64,000 bases of DNA from positions 62,001 to 126,000 of the forward strand of contig PUFA01000170.1 in NCBI GenBank assembly GCA_003508835.1, in the 5' to 3' direction. Source of the DNA: Eonycteris spelaea. Taxonomy: Eukaryota > Chordata > Mammalia > Chiroptera > Pteropodidae. Numbering within the stretch: the first letter of the stretch is position 1; the number at the start of each line of letters is the position of its first letter. Below are positions 44,875-57,824 of this stretch, piece by piece. The translations under genes and the position numbers were made by a program. The notes under the pieces are model-generated. The model was not told where the DNA came from. It worked only from the letters and a program-made list of their open reading frames with translations, and searched no databases.

Positions 44875-45360
44875 AGATGCTGTTCTGTTCATGCTTTTGC
44901 CTCTTCCTGGAAAGCTCTTACCCTGTTCGCCATATGTCAAAATTTTACCTGTATTTTAAGATGCGACTCACACATCGCTTCATTCATACATCCTTCTCTG
45001 ACACTCCTCACATGCCAAGAGGAGGTAATCCTCATGAACTAAAAACCCCTGTAAGAAATGAATCATATTCTGCTTATATTCACAGCTACAGCCACTGGCA
45101 CTGTGTCTGACACAGAACAGGTGTCAATGAACACAGACTGAATTGGGTTTCTTTTTTCCCTCAGATCTGCAAAATCACCCTTATAATATTTATCACTTTT
45201 TTTTAATTGAGTATTTATTGTATTGTGTCCCCCCTACTAAACGATAATGTAGCTGAGTGCAGGCTCTGTTTCTTGGTCATTATCCTTCCCTCTCGGGCAA
45301 CTAGCACACCCTGTCCATTCAGATAAGATATTTAACAAGCATCTGTTGAATGTACAGATG
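44875..45360 (+). repeat. L2 LINE 3' end, sense
   Basis: 'catgcttttgcctcttcctggaaagctcttaccc', 'cattcatacatccttctctgacactcctc', 'ctacagccactggcactg' and a final 'gcatctgttgaatgtacag' follow the L2 3' end order. The plus-strand open frame at 44877-45110 lies within it. Confidence 0.82.
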
Positions 45361-45739
45361 AGTACATGAAGAAAATAATAAGACAAGGAACAACTAAAAA
45401 ACATAAAATCCTGAGTTAAGCAATAGGTGAATATAATCTACGTTTTTGGTGCATGCTGAAGATATTAGGGGAATGAAAGTAAAACTGATTTTAAGAACTT
45501 TGTTTTCAAGGGCTGACAACCCTTATACCACGTCATTCAACTTGAAGAATGCTGCAAAATTATGCCTTTTAAAATTTTTGATTAGTTTTCTGTCCTACCC
45601 TCACCACACATAGTGCTATTTTGAGATGCGGTAACTCTCTGGGATGCTACAACCTTCATACTCTTGTGAATTACTTGCTGTATTTTACGGCATTCAGTGA
45701 CAAAGTTAGTATATCCTCTTATTCCTTGGTGTATGTATA

Positions 45740-46260
45740 AGTTCATTTTATTTGCATAGGTTTAAGAGTCTGAACATTTTCTTAATGTGTACTTATTCTT
45801 TTAACTACCTTTATTTTACATAGTGTCTTAGACTTATTTGATAAATTAGTACATTATATATATTTCTCCATCTCTTTTTAGGGACTGAGTAATTATTTTT
45901 ATCATTAGTCCATTCATTTCTCCAATAAAATAAAACTGCCATGTATGAAGTAATGCATATTATTCTTTTCCACTCCTCCCACTTTCCCATCCTTACATTA
46001 TGGATGGTTTGCTCATGATGGCTTCTCCAAAATAGGTTTATAACACCAGAAAATAATAAAAAGTTTCAAACATGGCCATTATCAAGTATATAGTGTCAAG
46101 TTAGTTTTCCAAAGGATTGTATCAATTTATAGTGCTTCCAATAGTTTATGAGATCAGTTTTACCATATCATTACAAATATTAATGAATTTCAGATCATCA
46201 GCCATACCTGTCAAACATGGTGGTATTCTATCTACAAAATTTTATTATAAAATAAAATTT
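45740..46260 (-). repeat. Old L1 fragment, antisense
   Basis: Diverged text with antisense-L1 features, for example 'agttttccaaaggattgtatcaatttatagtgcttcc' and 'catacctgtcaaacatggtggtattct'. Identity rests on weak matches and the limits are approximate. Confidence 0.5.
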
Positions 46261-46386
46261 AAAGTACACCAATTCTTATAGATTCAAATGCATCACCTTT
46301 ATGTTCTTTATTTTATTAATGCTATTGATCAAAATATTTTTAAATCTCCTCTTGAAATTACCTTCAGAGCAATTCCAAGTAACAAG

Positions 46387-47650
46387 TATATTTTAAAAAC
46401 TTTTATTTTTTTGTTTTCAATTAGAGTTGACATTCAACATTATTAGTTTCAGGTGTATAGCAAAGTGGTTAAACATTTATGTAATTTATGAAGTGATCCC
46501 TCCGATTAGTCTATTACCCACCTGGAAATATACAGGATTATTACAATAATATTAACTATATTCCCTATGCTGTACTTCATAGGGGTGACTACTTTGTAAC
46601 TACCAATTTTAATTTCTTAATCCCTTCATCTTTTTATACAGCCCCCAACCCCCTCTCATCTGACAATCACCAGTTTGTTCTCTGTATCTGAGTTTGTTTC
46701 TGTTTTTTGTTTGTTTGTTTTTTAGATTCTACATGAAAGTGTGGAAATCATATGTATTTGTCTTTCTCTGTCTGACTTATTTCACTTAGCGTAATACCCT
46801 CTAGGTCCAATCATGTTGCAAATGATTAGATTTCATTTTTTATGGCTGAGTAATATTGCACTGTATATATGTACCACAATTTCTTTATCCTATGGACTTT
46901 TGATGGACACTTAGGTTGCTTCCATATCTTGCTATTGTAAATAGTGCTGCAGTGAACATATGGGTGCATATATTTTTTCAAATTAGTGTTTTGGTTTTAA
47001 CTTTTCCCCGTTGTATATAATGTTAGCTATGGGGTTTTTGTACATGGCCTTTATTATATTAAGATACGTTCCTTCTTTCCTCCCTTTGCTGAAAGTTTTT
47101 ATCATAAATGGATGCCAGATTTTGTCAAATGTGTTTTCTGCCTCTATTGATATGATCATGATTTTTATCTTATAATTTGTTAATGTAGTGTATCACATTA
47201 ATTGATTTGCAGATATTGAACTAAGCTTGCATCTCAGAAATCGATCCAACTTGACCATGGTGTATGATATTTTTAACCATGTACCATCTATTGCTGAATT
47301 GCCTTTGCTATGCTAAAATTTTGTTGAGTTTTACACCTATTTTATCAGGGATATTGGCCTATAATTTTTTTCTTGTAACATCTTCATCTAGTTTTGGAAT
47401 CAGAGTAATGGTGGCCTCATAAAATGAGCCTGGGAGCCTTCCCTCCTCTTGAATTTTTTGAAAGAGTTTGAGAAGAATAGGTGTTAATTCTTCTTTAAAT
47501 TTTTGGTAAAATTCACCTGTGAAGCAAGACTTTTGTTTCTGGGAAGTTTTTTTATTACTGTTTCAATTTCTTTAGATGTAATCAGTCAGTGCAGATTTTC
47601 TGTCTCTCCCTGACTTGGGACTGAGTTGTTTTTTTAAGAATCTACACATT
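46387..47650 (-). mobile_element. L1 LINE, antisense, internally deleted
   Basis: It begins with the reverse of the L1 3' end ('cattattagtttcaggtgtatagcaaagtgg', 'attaactatattccctatgctgtacttc', 'ccctctaggtcc'). At about 46995-47005 the text jumps to mid-ORF2 sequence ('ggcctttattatattaagatacgttcc', 'tttgtcaaatgtgttttctgcctctattgatatgatcatg', 'ggaatcagagtaatggtggcctcataaaatgag'). The intervening ORF2 segment is missing. The 3' UTR-like text is the main basis for suggesting a bat or related genome. Confidence 0.9.
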
Positions 47651-47659
47651 CTGTTGAAA

Positions 47660-49250
47660 TTATTTTTTATTATATATCCTTGTAATTATACCATCTAAAA
47701 AATTAATATTATCTCCATATTTATACTATGTTAGTATAGGAGCATAACACCACCATACAGAATATTAAATGATTAAAAGCAAATATAAGTATAGTGGAGT
47801 TATATTTATCTTAATTATAACTTCTAAATATCAAAAATTCAAAATTGTCATAATTAACTTTGTATGTTAAAATTCTCTGAAAAAAGTGTCAGTAATAAAA
47901 TTTTCAATATCACAGATAGTTATTTAGATAACCCCAAAGAGAGGGAATAAATTGAACAGACAATCCTTTTTATTTTTCCAACTAAGATGAAGGTGATTAA
48001 GAAACATTATCCCATGATGAGTAAATAGCATTACTGTAGGGACCAATTCCAGATGTCAGGATTGCTTCAAATAGAGAATCAGTATTGGAAATGTTGATTC
48101 ACTGGCACCAAAATGTCACTAGTGAAATATTGCCTCACAAAAGACACCATCACTTCTGGGAATAATCTATGTCATGGCTGTTTAGGGAATTGTTTATCTG
48201 AATTAGTACCTATGACGAGCATTTTTACACCTACATATATTTTGTGGCATGATGACTATATCTTAATGCATACTGTTGCAGTACTATACAAACTGAAATA
48301 TTACTTGGCTCAAGACCCACTGAAGACTTTTTATTATACTTATCATTTATTATTTATACCACGCTAAAGATATATTCTACTCTTCCCAACAAGTTGAGTG
48401 CTAGACAAACTCTAGTTTGACTGCCACATACCTTAAAGCACTCTGGGGATAAGCAGGAGGAAATATACAGAGAATTATGACGCTCATGCCAAAGAGGTAG
48501 CTATCAGAATATAATGACACAAAACTGGACATAAGATATTTGAAAGAAGGAATCTAGTAAATAGAATGAATCAATAATTTATTTTTGTATTTCTCATTGG
48601 TGGCAACACATCACAACACTCTTATCAGTCAGTTAAAGCAAGAAAAGACACCAAATCTACATATTTGTCTGAAAATAAAGATAGAATATTTTTGTCTGAA
48701 AAATAAAAATTATACATGGATTTATATGTAGCATGGAGATGAACACACTCAAATATGGACTGAAAGGTCATAAGTATTTATTTACACATCAGGGATGGGT
48801 TGAAGATTTACAGATGATATGTAAATTTGTCAATGTGTATTTAAGCATTTCAAATGAAGTTTGTCCCTCCTACCAACACCATACACACACAGATTGCATT
48901 CAGTAATCTGAGACCTGTTTAACCTTCTATTACTAACTGTTGGCATTCACTTTCAGAACAAGGTCTCTAATTTAGTTCAACTAATCTTCAATGTCTCTTA
49001 CTAAGAAGAAATGGAAGGAAAAGGCATGAAAACATCCTTAAGGTCCTTTTTACTTTCTTTGCTTGCAAAGGGAAAGGCAATAGAAATGTGATTGCATGTG
49101 TCCAGTTGTACATAATCATTTTGGAAAAGATACCACTCAAGGGACTCGACCTAATTAATATTAATTTAACATATAAAAAAAAGAAAAAAGAAGAGAGAAA
49201 CCATACCAAATCAGAGCAAATTATATAATAATGAGGAAATTGGAAAGTTC
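47660..49250. other. Intronic unassigned AT-rich DNA
   Basis: No repeat family or exon was recognised. The plus-strand open frame at 48113-48367 has no domain and no splice context. Confidence 0.4.
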
Positions 49251-49254
49251 ATAG

Positions 49255-49430
49255 TGTTGTAGACAGAGTACTAAATAAGAATTAGAAAAGCTGGACCTAA
49301 CATCAGCTCTGCAACTATCTAGTTGTATCTCTTTGGACAACTAATTAAAAAAATTTTTTTGTTGTTTCCATCTCCTTATGTACAAACTGAGGATAGTGAA
49401 CCAAATATTCTTATTTATTCGTAGGTCAAC
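49255..49430 (+). repeat. MIR SINE, sense
   Basis: 'gctggacctaacatcagctctgcaactatctagttgtatc', 'ctttggacaactaatt' and 'ccatctccttatgtacaaactgagga' follow the MIR order, with an A/T-rich insertion in the middle. Confidence 0.75.
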
Positions 49431-50063
49431 CTAAAATGGGGCATATTAATATCTTATAAATATAATCCATCACTTTCATTCTCTTTCCTTCTGCTCGAAG
49501 ATTCTCAAATAGTCAAAATTAAAGGTAAAATCTTGACTTCCTTTACTTTACTGCTGATAATCAAAGTTAATGTCATCGACAAAATCATAGTAATTTTAGT
49601 CCTATATGTATATAGTAACAAAAAATAATGTAAAATATTTATATAAGCTTGTTTCATATCCCAAACATTATAGCATATTTAACATTTATTTTATATTCTT
49701 CTTTTTATTAGCTTTTAAAGATTAATGAAAAATATATGAGTGAATGGCATGGTTCTATTATCTTTATCCAATAATAGTTAAAACAAAAGAGACTCAGAGT
49801 GACAAGAAACAGACCATCTATTTTCTCTGCAAAAGGGCAAGATTCTCCACTATAACTAACCGATGGATAGTTAGCTAGCTTCTGATCATATGTTTCTAAT
49901 ATTGGGGAGCTGGACAATATTAAAGGGATTGGATTATGTTTAACCAAAAATAATTATTAGAGATTTTCTTTTTAAATTGAGTTATGACTTCCAGTGATAT
50001 TTCCTACTACTGAGTTATGATTCTTTGTTTGGATAAATATAGTAAGAAAAAAAGTATATGGAC

Positions 50064-50564
50064 TGTGGTAGACAGAATAATGTCACTTCAAAGATGTTCT
50101 CATCCTAATCTCTAGAACCTGTGAACATGTTGCCTTATGTGACCAAAGAGAACTTGTAGATATGATTAAATCAAGACTCTTGAGATGAGAAGATTACCTT
50201 GGATTTTCTGATGTACTCAAGGTAATTTTTTTAAAAAAGTCCTTAAAAGAAGAAGGCTGGATGGTCAGAGTCGGAAAAGGAAGAGAGGATGACAGAAGCA
50301 AAGTTGGAGAGAGGAACTGTAAAGATCGAGGAAAGGGTGAAAAGCCAAGGAATGTGGGCTGCCTCTAGAAGCAAGAAAGCCAAGAAAATGGATTCTATAG
50401 AGCCTTGAAAAATAAAGACTACCTTGCTGACACTTTGATTTTAATCTTGTGGAACTTATTTCAGACTTTGGCCCTCCAGAACTGTAAGATACTAAACTGG
50501 TTTATGTTGTTTTAATTTACTCACTTTACAGTCATTTGTTATAGCAGCAAAAGGAAACTAATAT
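50064..50564 (+). mobile_element. MLT1 LTR (ERVL-MaLR), sense, full-length
   Basis: It starts TGTGGTAGACAGAATAATG and continues with 'cctaatctctagaacctgtgaacatgttgcc', 'agatatgattaaatcaagactcttgagatgagaagatt', 'ccaaggaatgtgggctgcctctagaagc' and 'ccctccagaactgtaagatactaaa'. It ends 'agcagcaaaaggaaactaatatt'. Both ends are intact, so it is a solo LTR of about 500 bases. Confidence 0.95.
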
Positions 50565-50786
50565 TTTGGTCTAGATAACATTTATTAATATGTAAACATG
50601 AAATGTAAGACAGCCAAATAAAGCTAGAGTCTATGAGTGTGAATAGATTACAGTAAGGTCTAAATAAGCTAATATAGAAATGAAAATTGTTTACTAAAAG
50701 AGACTAATTAGGTAACACGTAACTCTAATTTAATTATAAGTTATCATGTTCCCTTGTTTTCATTTATAAGGTACAAAGTACAATTT

Positions 50787-50817
<31 letters not shown>

Positions 50818-50818
50818 A
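50787..50818. repeat. (TTG)n microsatellite
   Basis: About ten perfect TTG units. Confidence 0.95.
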
Positions 50819-51364
50819 GTTGTTAGGTAAAATCTGCCTATAGAATCACATGCTCAATCTAAGAAGTAAACGGCTGTGATTTCATTTCCTTCCCAGCATA
50901 GGACTTTTAAAAGTATCTAATGTCAAATTCTTTATACTGGATCTGTAATCTACAGCAAAAATACAAAGAAACTGGCTGCTTTGATTCAGTAAAATGATGA
51001 TGACAGCTCCTTCTTTTTCATCAGTCAAATCTGATCCACGGAAGGCTCTGGCATGTCTTTGGATGAAAGCAAGTTTGTTTAGAGAACCAGTGAATGTTAC
51101 ACAATAAAGGCACAATCAAATATGATGATTGCTTGGTGACATTCCACAAAATATAAGCAGGACTCGCCCCTTTTATGTGTAATAGAGGGGAAAAATTTGT
51201 GTTGTTGAGTTTGCTTATTTAATTTTAAGTAAGTGAAGTTTGTTTTTAGCTTTATGACAATTCGTAATGTGAAGAAAATAATTAGTCCCCAAATGAATGA
51301 TTCTCAATTATTGTAATTATCATATGACAGAATAGTCCACTAGCAATTGGATTCTAATAATTTT

Positions 51365-51880
51365 TCAACAAATACTCATTCCTGGCATTATTTTAGGAGT
51401 TGGAGATAAAATATTTTTTTAAAGGTATAGCTATTACTCTCAAAAAGTCCTTAACATTTTCTACTGGATAACTCATACAGGTATACTAATAATAGTAATA
51501 CTGGATGATATGTCCCATAACAAAGACTTGTATAATATAAGTAGGGAATAGATAATGGACATCTTCAACAAATTGGGGCATAAGAGAAAATTTCCTGAGG
51601 AAGGTGATGCTTAAAGAAAGATTAGCTAAACAATGAAGGGTAAAGGGGGTATTTAGTTAAAAGGCAACAGCCTGCATGAGGTCACAGAGATGTAAAAGAG
51701 CACATGAAACTCGGAAGAGCTTTTTTGTATGACTTGAGCTCCTTTACTGTTAATTATATGGGAAGTAGGAAAAGTGATGCAGATGAAAAACAAAGAGCAA
51801 TTAGTCACATTAAAATGGTAGGAAAATGATCACCTAAAGGTCTAAGATTTGACCAGATTTAAAAATATTTCTGGACTTCA
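51365..51880 (-). repeat. L2 LINE fragment, antisense
   Basis: 'tcaacaaatactcattcctggcattattttaggagttggaga' is the reverse of the L2 tail. 'tgaggaaggtgatgcttaaagaaag' and 'aaggcaacagcctgcatgaggtc' then match the antisense L2 order with heavy decay. Confidence 0.7.
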
Positions 51881-51920
51881 ATTACCTTAACCAAAACAAA
51901 TAAATAAAATACAATATAGT

Positions 51921-52031
51921 TGTATTAGAGTTCTCTAGAGAATCAAAACAAATTGGATGCAATGTATATATTGATATATGTTTGACATATAAATATAAAT
52001 ATCTATATCTCTAGATAGATGATAGATAGAT

Positions 52032-52065
<34 letters not shown>

Positions 52066-52532
52066 GGATAGATAGATAGATACACAGACAGACAGTCAGC
52101 CATTTATCACAACTGGTAAGCTGGAGACCCAGGAAAACCAATGGTGCAGGTCTGGTATGAATCGGAAGGCCTGAGAACCAGGAAAATTGGTGATATAGTT
52201 CCAGTCCAAAAGCCTGCAGGTTCAAGACCTAGAAAGGACCAAAATTTCAGTTTCAGTCCAAATGCAAGAAAATAAATCAATGTCCCAGCTCAAAGGCAAG
52301 TAGGCAGAAGGAATTTCCTCTTATTTGACCTTTTTTATTCTATTTAGGACTTCAACTGAATGGATGAAACCCACCTACATTAGGAAGAGAAATCTGCTTT
52401 ACTTAGTCAACAACCAATTCAATTGTTAATGTCATCCAGAAACACCCTCACAGACACATCCAAAGTAATATCTGACCAAATACCTGGGCACCCCATCACC
52501 TAGTCAAGTCGACACATAAAATTAACTATCAG
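51921..52532 (+). mobile_element. MLT2 LTR (ERVL), sense
   Basis: It begins TGTATTAGAGTTCTCTAGAGAA and includes the family's internal duplicated phrase ('aagctggagacccaggaaaaccaatggtg' and 'ggcctgagaaccaggaaaattggtg'). Further matches are 'ctatttaggacttcaactgaatggatgaaacccacc', 'atccagaaacaccctcacagacacatcc' and the end 'gacacataaaattaactatca'. It is near complete with no internal ERV sequence. A GATA array has expanded inside its 5' third. Confidence 0.93.
52013..52081. repeat. (GATA)n microsatellite inside the MLT2 LTR
   Basis: Tandem GATA units with one interruption (GATG) near 52063, likely grown from the AT-rich tract normally found at this position of MLT2 LTRs. Confidence 0.95.
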
Positions 52533-52599
52533 AGTATTAATATTATGTGTAGATAGAGAGTTATATAGCTAAGTATCTCTATATTATATCCATCATCCA

Positions 52600-52635
52600 T
52601 CTATCTATCTATCTATCTATTTATCATCTATCTAA
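52600..52635. repeat. (CTAT)n microsatellite
   Basis: Tandem CTAT/ATCT units with a TTATCAT interruption, about 520 bases from the GATA array and of complementary sequence. Confidence 0.92.
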
Positions 52636-53120
52636 CTTTATTATTTCATTTCTACCTTGGAGCTAGCTTTGTAACCATCTACCTATTTTAATAATCAAAA
52701 CATAAATTACTGAGAAGAACCTCAACACACATCTTACCATGAGGGCTCTATAAATTCATTGTGATTGTGTGTTCCTACCTCATCCATATCATACGGACTG
52801 GGCTCTCATGAAAGTTGCGACTGAAGACTTTTTCCACTGTGGGTTGCATCACCGCTATCATAGATGAAGATTATTATTATTCCTCGATTACTAACATTAT
52901 TGTAAATCCTCTGATAACAATTCTGTTTGTTGGGATGGTTTCCCTCAAAGAAAGGACTGTCTCCTATATTTTCATCTAGTTACAAGATGATTCTAGCTTG
53001 GTTAAACTAGCTTTAAATTTGGCTTCACTTAAAACTTTTAATCATGCTATGCATTGACTTCAAATTTTATTGACCAATTTTTTCATAATTCAAAGTTCAT
53101 TGATCTTGAATTAAAAGGAA

Positions 53121-53280
53121 CTTCCTCTTTTGTCTTTCTTATTTTCTTTTTCTCCCTGCCTTCATTTCTTCCTTCCTCCCTTCCCTTCCTTTTCCTTCTG
53201 CCCCCACATTCCTTCCCTCTCTCCTACCCACCTTCTTTTCTTCTTCTCTTTCTTAATTCTTCACTCATTTTCATTCTCTG
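53121..53280. repeat. Polypyrimidine (CTTC/CCTT-rich) tract
   Basis: An interrupted T/C-rich stretch that produces low-complexity Phe/Ser/Pro-rich frames in two phases. Not a gene. Confidence 0.85.
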
Positions 53281-53469
53281 ATTCATTCAAAAATACAATA
53301 AAATTCCATCATAATGTTAAAATTTGAGCTCAAAAGTTCAAACCACATAAAATGGATAGCCTTGTTGTAACAAAGATAACAGAGTGATTAGTATAAGCCT
53401 TTTATAGAAATATGGGGCCAATCACCAATCACATGACATTTACATTACTAGACTTATGGTGAAAGATTT

Positions 53470-55320
53470 TCCATGTATTTTAGAATGTCTGCCATGCACC
53501 CAGAACTATTTGAAATCTAAGGATATAGCAGTGACTAATAAGACAAAAATCTTTTCCTTCATATTGCTTATAATCTGATTAAAATAAACAAATAAACAAA
53601 ATCTTTTTCATATGGTAATACATTATGTGGAAGAAAAACAAAACTAAACAAAAAAGTGAGAGGGCTGACATGTCAAAGAGACAAATAATGTAGGTTCCTC
53701 AATAAAGGTGCTACTTGAACAACATGAAGAAATTAAGACAAGTGAGTTTCATAGATATCTGAGAGAAGAGAGTTCCAACAGAGGACATTTTAAGTACAAA
53801 TATAATAAAGCAATATAATATCCAGCAGGTTTGAGAAAAGGCAAGAAGGATAGTGACTGAGAAGAAATGAGCAAAAAAAAGATCAATGGAAAATGAGAGC
53901 AAAGATCTAGCAGGAGGCCCAGTCGTGTGGGTCCTGTAAGTGGTCTGAAGGATGCTGAATGGGATGGGAAGATACTAATGGGGTTTGAGCATAAATATGA
54001 CATGATATGATTTATGTCTAAAAAGGATCACTTTGGTAGCTGTGTGAAGAATTTACTTCTGGTGGTAAGGAGAAAAGTAGAGAAATCAGGTGGTATAAAA
54101 ACTAAGTTAGTGTTCACGGTGGCTAACAGAATTTGTCAATGAATTGGCAACTGGCTATAGAAGGTTTTTGACTTGAGCAACAGGAAGGAAATATGTCTCT
54201 TGAAATGCAAAAATAAAACACAGAGAGAAGATCAGGAGTTTGATTTTGGACATAAGTTTGAAACACATATTAGGCATCCAATGGAGTTGTTGAGTAGACA
54301 ATTGGTATCTGCAGTTAAGTGGAGGGGTCGGGCCTGAAAATGTCATTTTGGAGTCATCAGTACGTACAGTATTTAAGCCCCTGAAACTGGGGTGGGGGAC
54401 ACACATCATCGAGAGAAGTAGACCGAATACTGAGCCTCAAATAGTTAGAGGTAAAAAGCTGAGGGGAAACTAGCAATAATGAGTGAGAAAGGATCCATGA
54501 GATAGGAGGAAAACTTGAAGATATTGTCCTGAAAACAATATGAACAAAATCTTTCTCAAAAGATTTATTAAATTATTCAATTATAATATGTTCCATATGG
54601 GCCAAGCAATATAAAAATTGAAAATTAATCACTGTCTTTAGAAATGGAAATCATTGGTGACACTGATAAGTGGTTTCAGTAGACTCATGGTGACAAAATC
54701 CTCATCCTACTAAATTCAATATAGTATGGACGAAGAGCAATTAGAAGGAACGAACAGATTTAAACAAGATTTCTAAAGAATTTTGCTACAAAGAGTAGGG
54801 ATATACCTAGAGGAGGAAATAGCATCAGACATGTTTTGCTTGTTTGTATTTTGATATCTTAAATGGGTGAAATAATATCATGTCATAGTGCTGACTGGAA
54901 TAATTCATAAGAGATCGGTTTTAAATAGGAACACAGAGAATTCTTCTATGGGAACAGGTGAGAAGACAAAGTGTGTGTACAAATACTGTTGGTAGTTCAG
55001 ATAGGGGAGTGCAAACATGTGGAAGCTCTCTTGTAATTCCTTTCATCTTCTCAGTGAAACAGGAAGCACGAGAGTGATGATGGGTATTGGTAAAGAGAAG
55101 AAAATAAGAATATCCTGAAAACTGAAATCAAGAGCAAAGAGGACAGCTTTCCCACTGCCTGGCTTAGTGAGAGAAGATTGGCAAAGGGCTTCAGAGTGCT
55201 TTAGAGGCAGCTGTGTACTTGGGGGAGAACCAGATTTCAACAAAAGTAAAACGGTGAAAGAAATTTTCAGAGAAGTAGGTAGACAAGAGGGAATATCACT
55301 AATGATGGATTGTTAGTTTC
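53470..55320 (-). repeat. Long L2 LINE fragment, antisense
   Basis: The longest L2 copy here. From its tail-proximal end ('gccatgcacccagaactatttgaaatctaaggatatagcagtgac') it runs through 'gcaggtttgagaaaaggcaagaagg', 'aatgggatgggaag', 'aaaaggatcactttggtagctgtgtgaagaa', then the ORF2-upstream parts ('ggaaatcattggtgacactga', 'ggaagctctcttgtaattcctttcatcttctcagtgaaacaggaagc'). Minus-strand open frames at 53711-54409 and 55043-55243 are decayed pieces, none intact. Confidence 0.82.
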
Positions 55321-56749
55321 TCATACATTGGTATGCATTAAACTAATAATGAATCTTTCATGTACAGTGAAAGACTAGTCTGAGATTTTCCCAGGAACTA
55401 GTTATTTTTCCACTGACTAAGGTTTAGCCAGTCCAAATCTCTGCTGATATAGAAAACAGACAAAGCCATGAACTACCTAAAGTTATATTATAATCAACAC
55501 AGATTACAACAGACAGTGGAAAGATGTATCACTCCCTTGCCCTCACTCTGCGCCAGATTTATCTAAGATGTCACATCATGCTCAAAGGAAGAAACATCCA
55601 TTGAGTCTTAGAAGTTGATGGCATATAATGAGGAAAGAAGGGCAGAGCTGACAGCGTGTGGGACTGCATACCTTGACCATAATGGGTCAAAACTCTACTC
55701 TGAAAATTCTCTGGGAACATTTTAAAGCAATATAAGGTAGTCAGATTGCTGACTGATGTGGAATTTATCAGTTCCAAATAGCGATTTTCCATGTCCAAGA
55801 GAACATATTATTTCAGTCCCACCAAACACATGTAGGAAAATTGGGTTTACTTTGTTTTTTTCTACTAATTCTGAGATCTAAATAAAATCTTACATCAATG
55901 TACTATGTTAATAAAAATAAATTTGTGGTTATATTTAGCAATTTATTTGTCTAGAATATGCCTAAGGAGACACAGCTCACATATGGCTGCTAATCTATTA
56001 TATGATGTCTTTCTAATTATCCAACAAACATATAAGAAGAAAAATGTTAAGTTTAGTTTTACAACTAAAGCAAGAAAAAAAAAAGCCTATGTGACTGACA
56101 TTCTTCTCATTTCCCTTGTTATGGGAGATCATAATAGAGTAAAAGGAATGTGTACAGTAATATAAAGTTAGCATTGAACTAAGAATCTGAAAATGGAAAA
56201 ATTAAGGCATATGCCTGTGTATTAATGCGTATGTGTGTATATTTGTAAAGAGAGCAAGTTTCATTTGGTAAATACTAGAGTAAAACCTCAACCATTGAAA
56301 CTAATTACATTAATTATAGAAGTGAAAAGCAAGAATTACAAAAGACTCTTAAATGCAGCTTATTTCCAAATCACATAATAATCTAAGTCAGTCTTACAGA
56401 TTTTATTTGAACTGTTGCCTAATAGAATTTGTTAGATCCATTGCAAAAATAGATGAGAAGACTTTTAAATTATCCTATCAATTAAATGAACATGTGTGAT
56501 TTAAATTTTCCGTAAAATTCTGTTTATACTAAGAAAGCTTGTTTCCTTCCTTACTTGCTCTTTTCTTCCTTTTTGGCTTTTACTCAAGAAAAATTTCATC
56601 TTTAACCTCTGTCACAATTATTACATGGTCCAAATGATGAGAAATTGCAATAAATAACATTTCTTGATTGAAATTGTTAAAAATTACTGTCTTGCTTGAA
56701 GCATGTTACCTCCCACTAAATCATACATAAATCAGTAATATAATGGGAA

Positions 56750-56850
56750 AATAATACTTCTTCACGGATCTATGTAAAAAGTTTAAATAAGATAACATTT
56801 TGAAGCACCCAGTTCATTGCCTGGCATTTAGAAAGTGATGAATCAACAGC
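56750..56850 (+). repeat. MIR SINE 3' fragment, sense
   Basis: 'tttaaataagataacattttgaagcacccagttcattgcctggcatttagaaagtgatgaatcaa' matches the MIR 3' half. Confidence 0.72.
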
Positions 56851-57824
56851 AGCTTATTTTCAGTAAATTAGTGTCCAAAAATATTGCTTGTGTTCTATGT
56901 CCGACTTCTTAATTAATGTGTCAAGTCTGTAGCCAACATTATTAATTCAGTTCATCTTATGCAATTTTACATGATTTCCAGTAAGTTTTGTGAAAAAGGA
57001 AAAGACACAGATTCCTTTCAAAAATTCTCTACCTGCTCTTGGCCCTGTGGTAATAAAGTTTAATGTTTTTAGATTATCTTTTGAAACAGTGATGTGAAAG
57101 TGTTTATATTTAAGGGACCAAAAGGAAAAAAAAGAAGGTAGCAAAGACCCTTCAAAATAGAAATGGCTATATCTGTGGGAATAAATCAAGAGTACAACTA
57201 TTTTTTCAAAAAAGATGAAAACTGATGATTTACTGTAAGGGTTAACAAATGAGGATGGAAGGGGGCACTTTTATATGTTCTAGCTTTACTCACTTATATC
57301 ATCTCTGATCTCTGGAACACTGAATATTAGTGTTGAAAATTAGTGTTAAAGAATAGACCTGGACTAATAGAAATGACCCTTAAAGCCCCTTCCAATACTG
57401 AGATGTTTTTCAAGTCGACAAATCTTTGCTAAGCACATGTTTAATTCAGGTCCCCCAGATGCTGTGCTTTTAATGTGTTCCAATTCTCTGTGCTCTTTTT
57501 GTACTCATGCCCCATTTGGTATTTACACAGAATCATAGTAAGTGTTCATGGAAAAGAGAGAGACACACAGATCTAAATTTCATTTGACTGTGGTCCAGCT
57601 CATAAGCAAAACAGAGTAGCTCAAAAAAGTCAAGATTAATTAAAGATGCCAGAATAAAATAAAATTAGTCACTGAATCATCTGAGAATTTTCCCAACTGT
57701 TATAGTGAAAATATTGACAATGAGGAAATCTCTTTGACTGAAATCCCCATATGAATATTACTTAATTACAAAACACTTGGGCTCTTCCATTTTAGTAAAA
57801 GGTGTTAATTTTACCCTAGTACAT

